Shown one piece after another: positions 10,498 to 20,236 of a DNA stretch of 64,000 bases. Positions within the stretch are counted from its first letter, which is position 1. Each line of letters starts with the position of its first letter. The translations under genes were made by a program, and so were the position numbers. The notes beneath the pieces were generated by a model. It was not told the DNA's origin. It worked only from the letters and a program-made list of their open reading frames with translations, and made no database searches. This DNA comes from Polymorphobacter fuscus (GTDB lineage Bacteria > Pseudomonadota > Alphaproteobacteria > Sphingomonadales > Sphingomonadaceae), in contig NZ_JAATJI010000001.1 of assembly GCF_011927825.1 (NCBI RefSeq), positions 248,001 to 312,000 on the forward strand, written 5' to 3'.

Positions 10498-10528
10498 TGA
10501 CATCGGTGTCAGGTTGACGTGTGCGTCA
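10498..10528. promoter_or_regulatory. Twin dyad operators before pdhA
   Basis: Two adjacent imperfect palindromes with the same half-site occur in the ftsB-pdhA gap: TGACATCGGTGTCA (10498-10511) and TGACGTGTGCGTCA (10515-10528), both TGAC-N6-GTCA, with centres 17 bp apart. The whole block is also bounded by AGCTGAC and GTCAGCT. The spacing and repetition suggest a dimeric regulator binding upstream of the PDH operon. The regulator is unknown. Confidence 0.5.
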
Positions 10529-10588
10529 GCTTGAAGGCCGGGCAAAGGCCCGATACCCGGACATATCATTTCACCGGAGGCGACCCCC

Positions 10589-11641
10589 TTGGCCCGTTCC
10601 GCACAGCCCAAAGCTGCACCACCCGCGCCGGTCGCCGGCAATTGGCCCCGGCCTGACGAACCTATACGGCACGTCGCGACCAAGGACGAGCTGCTCGCCT
10701 ATTATCGCCAGATGCTGTTGATCCGCCGGTTCGAGGAGCGTGCCGGGCAGTTGTACGGCATGGGGATGATCGGCGGGTTCTGCCATCTTTACATCGGCCA
10801 GGAAGCGGTTGTCGTCGGCATCCAGGATGCGCTGAAATCAACCGATTCGGTTATCACTGGTTATCGTGACCATGGCCATATGCTGGCAGCCGGGATTCCA
10901 GCCAATGCGGTTATGGCCGAACTGACCGGACGCGCCGCGGGCATTTCCAAGGGCAAGGGCGGATCGATGCACATGTTCAGCGTCGAACATGGCTTTTACG
11001 GCGGCCATGGCATCGTCGCGGCGCAGGTGCCGCTGGGGACGGGCCTGGCCTTTGCGCACAAATATCGCGGCGATGGCGGGCTCGCGGTGACCTATTTCGG
11101 CGACGGCGCGTCGAACCAGGGCCAGGTCTATGAAAGTTTCAACATGGCCGAGCTGTGGAAGCTGCCGGTGATTTTCGTCATCGAGAACAACCAATATGCC
11201 ATGGGAACGAGCGTCAATCGCTCGTCGAGCGAGGACCAGCTGTACCGGCGCGGCGAGAGCTTCCGCGTGCCGGGGCTGCAGGTCGATGGCATGGACGTGC
11301 TGGCGGTGCGCGGCGCCGCCAAGACGGCGACCGACTGGGTGCGCGCCGGCAAGGGGCCGATCCTGCTGGAATTGAAGACCTATCGCTATCGCGGCCATTC
11401 GATGTCCGACCCGGCGAAATATCGCAGCCGCGAGGAAGTCCAGGCGATGCGCGACAAGTCCGACCCGATCGAGCACGCCAAGCGCGAGATCATCGATGCC
11501 GGCTTTGCCGATGAGGCGGCGTTGAAGGCGATCGACAAGGACGTGCGCGACATCGTCGCCGCCGCCGCCGATTTTGCCGAAAGCACGCCTGAACCGGCGG
11601 CCGCCGAATTGTACACCGATGTTCTGGTGGGGACCTACTGA
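10589..11641 (+). CDS. pdhA: Pyruvate dehydrogenase E1 component, alpha subunit
   Basis: Thiamine-diphosphate-dependent decarboxylation of pyruvate, cytoplasmic, forming a heterotetramer with PdhB. The start is TTG, supported by GGAGG eight bases upstream and by lack of a better start in frame; the product is 350 aa. Key features are the ThDP/Mg motif [20 protein letters not shown]...[18 protein letters not shown] and the C-terminal loop [15 protein letters not shown]. The N-terminal ~30 residues are Ala/Pro-rich. Its TGA overlaps the pdhB ATG by one base, so translation is coupled. Confidence 0.97.
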   Translation: MARSAQPKAAPPAPVAGNWPRPDEPIRHVATKDELLAYYRQMLLIRRFEERAGQLYGMGMIGGFCHLYIGQEAVVVGIQDALKSTDSVITGYRDHGHMLAAGIPANAVMAELTGRAAGISKGKGGSMHMFSVEHGFYGGHGIVAAQVPLGTGLAFAHKYRGDGGLAVTYFGDGASNQGQVYESFNMAELWKLPVIFVIENNQYAMGTSVNRSSSEDQLYRRGESFRVPGLQVDGMDVLAVRGAAKTATDWVRAGKGPILLELKTYRYRGHSMSDPAKYRSREEVQAMRDKSDPIEHAKREIIDAGFADEAALKAIDKDVRDIVAAAADFAESTPEPAAAELYTDVLVGTY

Positions 11642-13050
11642 TGCCCGAGATCAAGCTTCCCGCCATGTCGCCGACGATGGAAGAAGGCACGCTGGCGAAA
11701 TGGCTGGTGAAGGTCGGCGATACGGTGAAACCGGGCGATGTGCTGGCCGAGATTGAAACCGACAAGGCGACGATGGAACTGGAAGCCGATGACGGCGGCG
11801 TGGTGGCCCGCCTCGACGTCGAAGCCGGCAGCGAAGGCGTCAAGGTCGGCACGGTGATCGCGGTGATCCGCGGCGAGGACGAGAATGAAGTGCCGGCAAA
11901 GGCTGCCGCGCCGGCCCAGCCCGCCGCCCCGGCAGCCGCCGCCGACACGCCGCAACAGGCGCAGGTGGTGACCGCCGCGGCGCCGCCGGCCGCCGAACCC
12001 AAGGCGCCGCCGGCGGAAACGCCGCTGGTGCCGGCGCAGGGCGTGCCCGTGGTCGAAGTGACCGGCCCGACCAAGCGCCAGACCGTTCGCGAAGCACTGC
12101 GCGACGCGATGGCCGAGGAAATGCGGACGACGCCCGAAGTGTTCGTGATGGGCGAGGAAGTCGCCGAATATCAGGGCGCCTACAAGGTCACCCAGGGGCT
12201 GCTCGAGGAGTTCGGCGGCCAGCGCGTCGTCGATACGCCGATCACCGAATATGGCTTTGCCGGGCTCGGCGCCGGCGCGGCGATGGGCGGGTTGAAGCCG
12301 ATCATCGAGTTCATGACCTTCAATTTTGCCATGCAGGCGATCGACCACATCATCAATTCGGCGGCCAAGACCAATTACATGTCGGGCGGCCAGATGCGCT
12401 GCCCGATCGTGTTCCGCGGGCCGAACGGCGCCGCGTCGCGCGTCGCGGCGCAGCACAGCCAGAATTTCGGGCCCTGGTATGCCAGCGTGCCGGGGCTGAT
12501 CGTCATTGCGCCGTACAGCGCCGCCGATGCCAAGGGGCTGCTCAAGGCCGCCATCCGCTCGCCCGATCCGGTGGTGTTTCTGGAGAATGAGCTGCTCTAC
12601 GGCCAGAGCTTCGACGTGCCCGAGGGTGACGATGTTGTCGTGCCGATCGGCAAGGCGTCGATCGTGCGGCCCGGCAAGGATGTGACGCTGGTCAGCTATT
12701 CGATCGGCGTCGGCGTGGCGCTGGCGGCGGCGGAGACGCTCGCCGGCGAGGGCATCGAGGCGGAGGTCATCGACCTGCGCACGCTGCGGCCGCTCGACAC
12801 GGCGACGGTGCTGGCGTCCTTGAAGAAGACCAACCGCATGGTCGTGGTCGAGGAAGGCTGGCCGGTCTGCTCGATTTCGAGCGAGATCATCGCGGTGGCG
12901 ATGGAGCAGGGGTTCGATGACCTCGATGCGCCGGTGCTGCGGGTGACCAATGTCGATGTGCCGCTGCCCTATGCGGCCAATCTGGAAAAGCTGGCGCTGC
13001 TCAAGGCCGAGGATGTGGTGAGCGCGGCGAAGAAGGTCTGCTACAAATGA
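11641..13050 (+). CDS. pdhB: Pyruvate dehydrogenase E1 component, beta subunit with lipoyl domain
   Basis: 469 aa, longer than usual E1-beta because of an N-terminal lipoyl domain (residues 1 to ~78; lipoyl lysine K42 in ETDKATME). An Ala/Pro-rich linker (about 80-140) joins it to the transketolase-like E1-beta domain (~145-469; [57 protein letters not shown]). A lipoylated E1-beta is a known trait of alphaproteobacterial PDH. The lipoyl domain closely resembles that of the E2 encoded next, suggesting duplication or gene conversion. It overlaps pdhC by 4 nt. Confidence 0.97.
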   Translation: MPEIKLPAMSPTMEEGTLAKWLVKVGDTVKPGDVLAEIETDKATMELEADDGGVVARLDVEAGSEGVKVGTVIAVIRGEDENEVPAKAAAPAQPAAPAAAADTPQQAQVVTAAAPPAAEPKAPPAETPLVPAQGVPVVEVTGPTKRQTVREALRDAMAEEMRTTPEVFVMGEEVAEYQGAYKVTQGLLEEFGGQRVVDTPITEYGFAGLGAGAAMGGLKPIIEFMTFNFAMQAIDHIINSAAKTNYMSGGQMRCPIVFRGPNGAASRVAAQHSQNFGPWYASVPGLIVIAPYSAADAKGLLKAAIRSPDPVVFLENELLYGQSFDVPEGDDVVVPIGKASIVRPGKDVTLVSYSIGVGVALAAAETLAGEGIEAEVIDLRTLRPLDTATVLASLKKTNRMVVVEEGWPVCSISSEIIAVAMEQGFDDLDAPVLRVTNVDVPLPYAANLEKLALLKAEDVVSAAKKVCYK

Positions 13051-14384
13051 TCGACATCACCATGCCCGCGCTGTCGCCGACGATGGAGACCGGCACGCTG
13101 TCGAAATGGCTCGTCAAGGTCGGCGATGCCGTGAAATCGGGCGATGTGCTCGCCGAGATCGAGACCGACAAGGCGACGATGGAAGTCGAGAGCATCGACG
13201 AGGGTGTGGTTGCCGAACTGGTTGTGGCGGCCGGGTCCGAGGGTGTTCCGGTGGGGCAGGTGATCTTGCGGCTGGCGGGTGAGGGGGAGGAGGCTGCGCC
13301 TGCTGCTGCTCCCCTCCCGCCTGCGGGAGGGGTCGGGGGTGGGGCCTCTGTGCCGCCAGCACCCGCTGCTGTTGTTGAGGCTCCCAAGGTTGCGCCTGTT
13401 GCGGTGGAGAACCCACCCCCAACCCCTCCCGCGAGCGGGAGGGGAGAAGAAGGCAAGGAAGGGCGCGTCAACGCTTCGCCACTGGCGCGGCGGATTGCCG
13501 AAGCGAAGGGCGTGGCGCTGGACGGGGTGACCGGGTCCGGGCCGAACGGGCGGATAGTGCGGGCCGATGTCGAGGCGGCGGCCGGCAAGCCGGCGCCGAA
13601 GGCTGCGGCTGTGGCGGCAGAGGCCCCGGCCCCGACCGCTCCCGTTTCGGGCGGGGAGAAGAAGGCCGCGCCTGCGCCTGTTCCGACCAGCGATATTCCG
13701 CACGAGGTCGTCAAGCTCGGCAATGTGCGCAAGGTCATCGCCAAGCGGTTGACCGAGGCCAAGGCGACCATCCCGCATATCTATCTGACCGTCGATGTGC
13801 GGCTCGATGCACTGCTCAAGCTGCGCGGCGAGCTGAACAAGGCGCTGGAGCCGCGCAAGATCAAGCTGTCGGTCAACGACATGGTCATCAAGGCGCTGGC
13901 GCTGGCGCTGCGCCAGGTGCCCAAGTGCAATGTGTCATTCGCTGGCGACAACCTCATCAGCTACAGTCGCGCCGATATTTCGGTGGCGGTGGCGGCGCCG
14001 TCGGGCCTCATCACGCCGATCATCGTCGGGGCCGATCTGAAGCCGATGTCGGTGATCGCGACCGAGATGAAGGCGCTGGCCGAGAAGGCGCGCGAGGGCA
14101 AGTTGCAGCCGCATGAGTATCAGGGCGGCACGGCGTCGGTCAGCAATCTGGGCATGTTCGGTATCAAGAACTTCGATGCCGTCATCAATCCGCCGCAGGC
14201 GATGATTTTGGCGGTCGGCACGGGCGAAAAGCGCGCCGTGGTCGACGGCGACGCTGTCGTGGTGGCGACGGTGATGAGCGTGACGGGCAGCTTCGACCAT
14301 CGCGCCATCGATGGCGCCGATGGCGCGGAACTGATGGGGGCCTTCAAGGCACTGATCGAGAACCCGCTGGGGCTGGTGGCGTGA
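13047..14384 (+). CDS. pdhC: Dihydrolipoamide acetyltransferase (PDH E2)
   Basis: Core subunit of 445 aa that accepts the acetyl group on its lipoyl arm and transfers it to CoA. Domains: lipoyl domain (1 to ~78, K42 in ETDKATME), a long Pro/Ala/Gly linker, the E1/E3-binding domain (~141-178, [21 protein letters not shown] then [11 protein letters not shown]), a second linker, and the catalytic domain (~215-445) with the His-x3-Asp-Gly motif in [15 protein letters not shown] near residue 418. Unusually, two palindromic repeat units are embedded in the first linker (about residues 88-134) without breaking the frame. It overlaps lpdA (GTGA). Confidence 0.96.
   Translation: MIDITMPALSPTMETGTLSKWLVKVGDAVKSGDVLAEIETDKATMEVESIDEGVVAELVVAAGSEGVPVGQVILRLAGEGEEAAPAAAPLPPAGGVGGGASVPPAPAAVVEAPKVAPVAVENPPPTPPASGRGEEGKEGRVNASPLARRIAEAKGVALDGVTGSGPNGRIVRADVEAAAGKPAPKAAAVAAEAPAPTAPVSGGEKKAAPAPVPTSDIPHEVVKLGNVRKVIAKRLTEAKATIPHIYLTVDVRLDALLKLRGELNKALEPRKIKLSVNDMVIKALALALRQVPKCNVSFAGDNLISYSRADISVAVAAPSGLITPIIVGADLKPMSVIATEMKALAEKAREGKLQPHEYQGGTASVSNLGMFGIKNFDAVINPPQAMILAVGTGEKRAVVDGDAVVVATVMSVTGSFDHRAIDGADGAELMGAFKALIENPLGLVA
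13309..13446. repeat. Pair of inverted REP-like palindromes inside pdhC
   Basis: Two 35-bp units, 13309-13343 and 13412-13446, are inverted copies of each other matching at 32 of 35 positions. Each contains its own palindrome (CCTCCCGC followed by GCGGGAGG) and a GGGGGTGGG or CCCACCCCC tail. Units of this CTCCCCTCCCGC type are usually intergenic in sphingomonads. Here they encode the linker segments [12 protein letters not shown] and [12 protein letters not shown] of E2. The 68 bp between them also stay in frame. Confidence 0.8.
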
Positions 14385-15775
14385 GCGAGTCCTTCGACCT
14401 CGTCATCCTCGGCTCCGGCCCTGGCGGCTATGTCGCCGCCATCCGTGCGGCGCAGCTAGGCCTGTCCGTCGCCATTGTCGAGCGCGAGCGGCTGGGTGGC
14501 ATCTGTCTCAACTGGGGGTGCATCCCGACCAAGGCCTTGCTGCGCACCAGCGAGATCTATCACTACATGACCCATGCCAATGCCTATGGCCTGTCGGCGA
14601 CCGGCGTGTCGTTCGATCTCGCCAAGGTGACCGAGCGGTCGCGCAAGGTCGCGGGGCAGCTCAACGCCGGCGTCAAGTCGTTGATGAAGAAGAACAAGGT
14701 GATCGTCGTCGAAGGCAGTGGCACGCTGACCGCGGCGACGCAGGTGACGGTGACGACCGGCGACCAGACGCGCGTTCTCGACGGCAAGAATGTCATTGTC
14801 GCGACGGGTGCGCGGGCGCGCGACCTCCCTGGACTGGCCGCGGACGGCAAGCGCATCTGGACCTATCGCCACGCCATGGTGCCGCCAGAAATGCCGACAA
14901 AGCTGCTTGTCATCGGGTCGGGCGCGATCGGTGTCGAATTCGCCAGTTTCTACAACGATATGGGTGCCGAGGTGACGGTGGTGGAGATGCTCGACCGCAT
15001 CCTGCCGGTCGAGGACGAGGAAATTTCGGCGTTCATGGCCAAGACGCTGGCCAAGCAGGGGATGCGGATCATCACCGGCGCCAAGGTCAGTGACGTGACG
15101 CCGGGCGACGCCGGCGTGCAGGCGACGATCACCACCGCCGACGGCAAGGCGACGACCGGGGAATTTTCGCACGTCGTCGTCGCCATCGGCATCGTGCCCA
15201 ATACCGAGAATATCGGGCTCGAAGCGCTGGGTGTCGAGACCAACCGCGGGCATATCCAGGTCAACGGCTTTGGCCAGACGAACGTGCCGGGCCTCCACGC
15301 CATCGGTGACGTCACCGGGCCGCCCTGGCTGGCGCACAAGGCGAGCCACGAGGGCATCGTCTGTGTCGAGAATATCGCCGGCCTGCACCCGCATGCGTTC
15401 GAAACCTGGAACATTCCCGGCTGCACCTATTCGCGGCCGCAGGTGGCCAGCGTCGGGCTGACCGAGGCCAAGGCGAAAGACGCCGGCCACAGCGTCAAGG
15501 TCGGCAAATTCCCGTTCATCGGCAATGGCAAGGCGATCGCGCTCGGTGAGGCCGAGGGGTTCGTCAAGACGGTGTTCGATGCCGGCACCGGCGAACTGCT
15601 GGGCGCGCATATGGTCGGCGCCGAGGTGACCGAGCTGATCCAGGGTTATGTCATCGCCCGCGGGCTGGAGACCACCGAGGCCGAGCTGATGGAAACGGTG
15701 TTCGCGCACCCGACGCTGTCGGAGATGATGCATGAATCGGTGCTGTCGGCCTATGGCCGGGCGTTGCACTTCTAG
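14381..15775 (+). CDS. lpdA: Dihydrolipoyl dehydrogenase (E3)
   Basis: Flavoprotein of 464 aa that reoxidises dihydrolipoamide with NAD. It starts at a GTG overlapping the pdhC stop. Visible: FAD motif [14 protein letters not shown], redox disulfide C42/C47 in [16 protein letters not shown] motif [17 protein letters not shown] motif [18 protein letters not shown] and the interface catalytic His443 in [11 protein letters not shown]. Being the fourth gene of the pdh operon, it is the PDH-dedicated E3, although it could also serve other 2-oxoacid dehydrogenases. Confidence 0.97.
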   Translation: MSESFDLVILGSGPGGYVAAIRAAQLGLSVAIVERERLGGICLNWGCIPTKALLRTSEIYHYMTHANAYGLSATGVSFDLAKVTERSRKVAGQLNAGVKSLMKKNKVIVVEGSGTLTAATQVTVTTGDQTRVLDGKNVIVATGARARDLPGLAADGKRIWTYRHAMVPPEMPTKLLVIGSGAIGVEFASFYNDMGAEVTVVEMLDRILPVEDEEISAFMAKTLAKQGMRIITGAKVSDVTPGDAGVQATITTADGKATTGEFSHVVVAIGIVPNTENIGLEALGVETNRGHIQVNGFGQTNVPGLHAIGDVTGPPWLAHKASHEGIVCVENIAGLHPHAFETWNIPGCTYSRPQVASVGLTEAKAKDAGHSVKVGKFPFIGNGKAIALGEAEGFVKTVFDAGTGELLGAHMVGAEVTELIQGYVIARGLETTEAELMETVFAHPTLSEMMHESVLSAYGRALHF

Positions 15776-15783
15776 GCCGCACG

Positions 15784-16233
15784 GTGGCGGCTGGGGGGAC
15801 GCGCGACGGCCCTGCCAGCCGGCGTTGGCATGGCCGGGCGAAACGGGCGTTCGGCGTCGTGCAGTGGTGCACCGGGCTGGCGCTGGCCGCAGCGGTCGCC
15901 CCGGCGGCGGCGCAGATCCCGCCCAAGCTGAGCGCGCTGTGTCCCAAGGCGGCGCCGGGAGAGATTGTCGTCTGCGCCGACACCGACCCGCCGAAATCCC
16001 CCTATCGCCTGCCATTGCCGATGGAACGCGATCGCGGCGATCCGAACGCTGTCAGCGTATCGCGGGAACGCAACGGGCTGTTTGATTACGATGCCGGCGG
16101 CATCGGTAGCTGCGGTGTCGCCGGGGCGGGCGGCAACTTCGGCTGTGGCATGCGCAAGCACAAGGCCTGGGTGGAACAGCGTGCCGGCGCGCCGGCCGGC
16201 GGCGGCTGGCTGTTCAGCGAGCCGGCGAAGTGA
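15784..16233 (+). CDS. Exported protein of unknown function
   Basis: Not recognised. Product of 149 aa from a GTG 8 nt after lpdA. The N-terminus is Arg-rich ([11 protein letters not shown]), then hydrophobic ([15 protein letters not shown]), consistent with a signal peptide. A later GTG at 15859 would give a shorter signal with no basic residues. The mature part has two cysteine pairs ([12 protein letters not shown] and [12 protein letters not shown]), an IVVCADTD motif and a Gly-rich central segment. It sits between lpdA and lipA on the same strand and may simply be carried by that transcript. No function is proposed. Confidence 0.6.
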   Translation: MAAGGTRDGPASRRWHGRAKRAFGVVQWCTGLALAAAVAPAAAQIPPKLSALCPKAAPGEIVVCADTDPPKSPYRLPLPMERDRGDPNAVSVSRERNGLFDYDAGGIGSCGVAGAGGNFGCGMRKHKAWVEQRAGAPAGGGWLFSEPAK

Positions 16234-16330
16234 TCGGCGTCCGTTCGGCGCGCCCCGGACCATGTCTGCCATGTCGCTGCGGCATCGCTCCGCGATTGGC
16301 ATTTGGGGTTGCAGGCGCTATCTGGTGACC

Positions 16331-17263
16331 ATGAGCGAAGCTGCCAATCCCGACGTGTCCGTGCTGTCGCTGGAGCCGGTGCGTGCGCGCAAACCGGATT
16401 GGTTGCGCGTGCGGGCGCCGACGTCGGTGGGCTTTGCCGAAACCCGGGCGCTGATGCGGCGGTTGAAGCTCAACACCGTCTGCGAGGAAGCGGCCTGCCC
16501 CAATATCGGCGAGTGCTGGAGCCAGAAGCACGCGACGGTGATGATCCTGGGCGAAACCTGCACCCGTGCCTGCGCCTTTTGCAACGTCAAGACCGGCATG
16601 CCGGGGCCGGTCGACCTGCTGGAGCCGATGCATGTCGCCGAAGCCGCCGGCGCGCTGGGGCTGGAGCATATCGTCATTACCTCGGTCGATCGCGATGACC
16701 TGCCCGACGGCGGTGCCGGCCAGTTCGTCAAGGTCATCAACGAACTGCGCAAGCACGCGCCGAACACGACGATCGAGATCCTGACGCCCGATTTCCGCAA
16801 CAAGGCGAAGCGGGCGGTGGAAATGATCGTCGATGCCGGCCCCGATGTGTACAACCACAATCTGGAAACCGTGCCGCGCCTCTATCCCACGATCCGCCCG
16901 GGCGCCCGCTATTATCATTCGTTGCGTCTGCTCGACCAGGTCAAGGCACTGAGTTCGCAGGTGTTCACCAAATCGGGGCTGATGGTGGGGCTGGGCGAAA
17001 CGCCGCTGGAACTGCACCAGGTGTTCGATGACATGCGCTCCGCGGGGGTCGATTTCCTGACCTGCGGGCAATATCTGCAGCCGACGCCGCGCCACGCCAA
17101 GGTGATCGAATTCGTGCCGCCGGCGACCTTTGCCGCCTATGCCGCCGTGGCGCGTTCCAAGGGCTTCCTGCAGGTCGCGGCGTCACCGCTGACGCGGTCG
17201 TCCTATCACGCCGGCAAGGATTTTGCCGAGATGAAGGCCAAGCGCGTCGCCGCGCTGGGATAG
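16331..17263 (+). CDS. lipA: Lipoyl synthase
   Basis: Radical SAM enzyme inserting two sulfurs into protein-bound octanoate to form lipoate, 310 aa. Both iron-sulfur sites are visible: the auxiliary cluster cysteines in [12 protein letters not shown] (C-x4-C-x5-C) and the radical [11 protein letters not shown] (C-x3-C-x2-C), plus GDTC-like [26 protein letters not shown] and the C-terminal [11 protein letters not shown]. The upstream frame is open but the ATG at MSEAANPD fits family length; a GTG two codons earlier is possible. Lying after the pdh operon, it supplies the cofactor for the E1-beta and E2 lipoyl domains. Confidence 0.96.
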   Translation: MSEAANPDVSVLSLEPVRARKPDWLRVRAPTSVGFAETRALMRRLKLNTVCEEAACPNIGECWSQKHATVMILGETCTRACAFCNVKTGMPGPVDLLEPMHVAEAAGALGLEHIVITSVDRDDLPDGGAGQFVKVINELRKHAPNTTIEILTPDFRNKAKRAVEMIVDAGPDVYNHNLETVPRLYPTIRPGARYYHSLRLLDQVKALSSQVFTKSGLMVGLGETPLELHQVFDDMRSAGVDFLTCGQYLQPTPRHAKVIEFVPPATFAAYAAVARSKGFLQVAASPLTRSSYHAGKDFAEMKAKRVAALG

Positions 17264-17265
17264 CC

Positions 17266-17748
17266 ATGCCACGTCATTCGGAAACCCGTCACCTGGCCTG
17301 GAGCCAGGAGCAGATGTTCGACCTTGTCGCCGACGTCGCCAAATATGACGACTTCCTGCCCTGGGTGCAGGCGATGCGGATTCGCAGCCATGAAGGCAAT
17401 GTCGTAACCGCCGACATGGTTGTCGGCTTCAAGATGGTGCGCGAACGTTTCACCAGCCGGGTTACGCTCGACCGGCCGAAACAGGTGCATGTGGATTATA
17501 TTTCCGGACCGCTGAAATATTTGAAGAACGACTGGGTTTTTCGCGCCGCGGACGATGGCGGCTGCGAGATCGATTTCTGTGTCGACTTCGAATTCAACAA
17601 CCGGATGTTCGAACGGCTTGCGGGCATGTTCTTTTCGGAAGCCTTCAAGCGCATGGTCGGGGCATTCGAAACGCGCGCGGCGGCTGTCTATGGCCCGCCA
17701 GGGTCCGCGCCGCCGGTCACCGCGCCAGCAGCGCCGCCAGTTCCTTGA
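17266..17748 (+). CDS. COQ10/RatA-family START-like protein
   Basis: A 160-aa small-ligand-binding (START/SRPBCC fold) protein of the COQ10/RatA group, in which homologues bind ubiquinone or act on the ribosome. Typical features are HSETRHLAWSQEQMFDLVAD, the VAKYDDFLPW motif, FTSRVTLDRPKQV and the C-terminal helix AFKRMVGAFETRA. It is placed 2 nt after lipA, as often in alphaproteobacteria. Position and the alphaproteobacterial clade favour a ubiquinone-binding role over a toxin role. The last 32 nt overlap the convergent arginase-family gene, and the Pro/Ala-rich tail lies in that overlap. Confidence 0.82.
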   Translation: MPRHSETRHLAWSQEQMFDLVADVAKYDDFLPWVQAMRIRSHEGNVVTADMVVGFKMVRERFTSRVTLDRPKQVHVDYISGPLKYLKNDWVFRAADDGGCEIDFCVDFEFNNRMFERLAGMFFSEAFKRMVGAFETRAAAVYGPPGSAPPVTAPAAPPVP

Positions 17749-18511
17749 CCAGCTTGGCGGCGACCACCGCCGTCATGTCGTTGATGTCGCGCCCCGGATT
17801 GTATTCGACGATGTCCGCGCCGACCACCGGCGCGTCGACGCGCGCGAGCACATCGAGCAACTGACGCGTGCTGAGCCCGCCGGGCTCATGGTGGGCGACC
17901 CCGGGCGCGAATGCCGGATCGAGCCCGTCGAGATCGACCGACACATAGACCGGGCCATCGAGGCGCGGCACGGCATCGGGGGTGAAGTCGCGCATCGGCA
18001 CGATTTCCACCCCGAAGCGCGCCGCCTGGGCGCGGCAATGGTCGTTGAGCGTGCGGATGCCGACCTGGACAAGGCGGCGCGCCATCCCCGCCTCCATGAT
18101 CCGCGCGAACGGCGAGGCGTGGCTGGCCGGATTGCCTTCGAAATCGTCGTAGAGATCGGAGTGGGCGTCGAAGTGGAGGATGGTCACCGGGCCATGATGC
18201 GCCGCGATGGCGGTGACGATCGGGAAAGTGACGCTGTGATCGCCGCCGAGCAGCAGCGGCGCCGCGCTAGCGGCAAGGGCCGCAGCGACGGCGGCGGTGA
18301 TGATCGCAGCGTCGCCGCGACCCTCGGTCAGCGCCAGGTCGCCGGCGTCGGTGAGTGCAATGTCGCGGCCGATTTCCCCACCGCCTTCGCTGGCCAGGTT
18401 CGAATGCGGCGAGAACAGCTGGGCGCGGATCCGCGCCGGGGCGGCGGCGGCACCGCGCACGAAGCTGGAATTGACGTCGGTCGGCAGGCCGATCAGCCGG
18501 ACGGCGGTCAT
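17717..18511 (-). CDS. Arginase/agmatinase family ureohydrolase
   Basis: A 264-aa Mn-dependent ureohydrolase. Metal-binding motifs in order: GGDHS near residue 89, HFDAHSDLYD near 112, and SVDLDGLDPAFAPGVAHHEPGG, the C-terminal Asp-x-Asp signature, near 193. The substrate could be arginine, agmatine, formiminoglutamate or a related guanidino compound; sequence alone does not decide, although the short length and HSDLYDD motif are close to the agmatinase/SpeB side. Start ATG overlaps the pncC stop (ATGA). A separate arginine deiminase operon lies at 40-46 kb. Confidence 0.85.
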   Translation of the reverse strand: MTAVRLIGLPTDVNSSFVRGAAAAPARIRAQLFSPHSNLASEGGGEIGRDIALTDAGDLALTEGRGDAAIITAAVAAALAASAAPLLLGGDHSVTFPIVTAIAAHHGPVTILHFDAHSDLYDDFEGNPASHASPFARIMEAGMARRLVQVGIRTLNDHCRAQAARFGVEIVPMRDFTPDAVPRLDGPVYVSVDLDGLDPAFAPGVAHHEPGGLSTRQLLDVLARVDAPVVGADIVEYNPGRDINDMTAVVAAKLVKELAALLAR

Positions 18512-19005
18512 CTGGTTTCGGGCATCAGCAGGTCGAGGGCCACCAGCGCCGCCTGGCGGCGGATTTCGCTGCGGCCGACGTCGCCGAAGTGGCGGATATC
18601 GGCGACGACGATGTCGGGGTCGCCGCCGCGCATGGCCCGGGCGAAGACGACGGTGCCGACGGGCTTCTTGGCCGATCCGCCGCCGGGGCCGGCGATGCCG
18701 GTAACGGCAACGGCGATATCGGCATGGCTGTGCCGGATCGTGCCCTGAGCCATTGCCCAGGCGACGGCGACCGAGACGGCGCCGAAGGTTTCGACGATAT
18801 CCCGGCTGACGCCGATCGCCTCCATCTTGGCCTCGTTCGAATAGGTCACATAGCCGCGCTCGAAAACGTCCGAACTGCCGGGGACTTCGGTCAGCGCGGC
18901 TGCGACCAGCCCGCCCGTGCAGCTTTCGGCGACCGCGACCATGCGGCCAAGGGCGCGGTTGGCGTCGAGGACGCGGGCGGCAGCGGCGATGAGGTCGGGG
19001 TCCAT
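18508..19005 (-). CDS. pncC: Nicotinamide-nucleotide amidohydrolase (CinA C-terminal domain)
   Basis: A 165-aa stand-alone CinA C-terminal domain that deamidates NMN to nicotinate mononucleotide, recycling pyridine nucleotide. Signature residues: [20 protein letters not shown] with the catalytic serine, [14 protein letters not shown], and [19 protein letters not shown]. The N-terminal molybdopterin-like domain of full CinA is absent, as in E. coli PncC. Its ATG is one base from the ispDF stop, and its stop overlaps the arginase-family start. Confidence 0.92.
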   Translation of the reverse strand: MDPDLIAAAARVLDANRALGRMVAVAESCTGGLVAAALTEVPGSSDVFERGYVTYSNEAKMEAIGVSRDIVETFGAVSVAVAWAMAQGTIRHSHADIAVAVTGIAGPGGGSAKKPVGTVVFARAMRGGDPDIVVADIRHFGDVGRSEIRRQAALVALDLLMPETR

Positions 19006-19006
19006 G

Positions 19007-20155
19007 CTATTCCGGCAGCCTTACACTTGCCATCGCCTGCGCCGCCAGGCCTTCGCTGCGGCCGGTGAAGCCGAGCAGCTCGGTCGTCGTCGCCTTGACG
19101 CTGACGCGGGTGGCGGAAATGTCGAGGATTGCGGCGATGCGGTCGCGCATCGCCTCGCGGTGGGGGCCGATCTTGGGACGCTCGCAGATCAACGTCACAT
19201 CGACATGGTCGATGATGCCGCCGGCGGCGCGGACGAGCGTGGCGGCATGGGCGAGAAAGCGGTCGGAGGCGGCACCCTTCCATTGCGGGTCGCTCGGCGG
19301 GAAATGGTCGCCGATGTCGCCCGCGGCGATGGTGCCGAGCAGGGCGTCGGTGAGGGCGTGGAGGCCGGCATCGGCGTCGCTGTGGCCGACGAGGCCATGG
19401 CTGTGGGGGATCTGCACGCCGCACAGCCAGACATGGTCGCCGGGACCGAAGCGGTGGACATCGAAGCCGCCGGCGGCACGGCTGGTGAGGGCAGGGGTAA
19501 CCATGGCTGTTGCCTTGGCAAAATCCGCAGGCTCCGTCACCTTGAAAGCGCGTTCGTCGCCGGGCGTGATGGCGACACGCAGCCCGGCGGCCATGGCGAT
19601 GGCGAGCTCGTCGGTGGCGCCTGCGGCTGCGGCACGGTGGGCGGCGACGAGCGCCGGGTAGCGAAATGCCTGCGGGGTTTGCACGCGCCACAGGCCGTCG
19701 CGGTCGACGGCGGCGTCGTAATGGTCGGTGCCGCGGCGCAGGCTGTCGGTGACGGCAAGGGCGGGGACAGCGCCGTCGTTTGCCGGGTCGCCGAGCGCTG
19801 CCAGCAGCGCGTCGAGCACGGCGTCGGGGACAAAGGCGCGGGCCGCGTCATGGACAAGAACGAGGTCGGGCGGATCGGCGGCGAGCGCTTCCAGCCCGGC
19901 GCGCGCCGAGGCCTGGCGGGTGTCGCCACCCGCGATCGGCGCAGCGAGGGCAAGGCCGGCGACGGCGGCGTCGTAAAGGTCGCGATCGGCCGGATTGATG
20001 ACGACGCGGATGGTATCGACGCCGCCGTGCGCCTGGAGGCGCAGCACGGCATGGCGCAGCAGCATGACGCCGCCGACGTGCTGATATTGTTTGGGCACTT
20101 CGCCGCCGGCGCGCAGGCCTTTTCCGGCGGCAACGATGAGGGCGGTAACGGTCAC
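19007..20155 (-). CDS. ispDF: Bifunctional IspD/IspF (MEP cytidylyltransferase / MECDP synthase)
   Basis: Fusion of two non-consecutive steps of the MEP isoprenoid pathway, 382 aa. The IspD part (1 to ~225) has [17 protein letters not shown] and VHDAARAFV; the IspF part (~226-382) has [48 protein letters not shown] and the C-terminal [17 protein letters not shown]. The fused form is typical of alphaproteobacteria. The start is a GTG giving [12 protein letters not shown]; the longer upstream frame is antisense to dusB. The 81-bp gap to divergent dusB should hold promoters for both. Confidence 0.95.
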   Translation of the reverse strand: MTVTALIVAAGKGLRAGGEVPKQYQHVGGVMLLRHAVLRLQAHGGVDTIRVVINPADRDLYDAAVAGLALAAPIAGGDTRQASARAGLEALAADPPDLVLVHDAARAFVPDAVLDALLAALGDPANDGAVPALAVTDSLRRGTDHYDAAVDRDGLWRVQTPQAFRYPALVAAHRAAAAGATDELAIAMAAGLRVAITPGDERAFKVTEPADFAKATAMVTPALTSRAAGGFDVHRFGPGDHVWLCGVQIPHSHGLVGHSDADAGLHALTDALLGTIAAGDIGDHFPPSDPQWKGAASDRFLAHAATLVRAAGGIIDHVDVTLICERPKIGPHREAMRDRIAAILDISATRVSVKATTTELLGFTGRSEGLAAQAMASVRLPE

Positions 20156-20236
20156 CGCCGCGTCTCTAACCTGCCCGCGGCTTGCCGAACAGGGGGAAAG
20201 CCGATATGGCGCGTGCCTGTTTTTTGGGCACTTCCT

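Noticed and set aside
11641..14384. Lipoyl domain on E1-beta as a novel fusion.
   Set aside because: Already well known for alphaproteobacterial pyruvate dehydrogenase; reported in the annotation only.
19007..20155. ispD-ispF fusion as a sequencing artefact or novelty.
   Set aside because: A bifunctional IspDF is established in alphaproteobacteria and both catalytic halves are intact.
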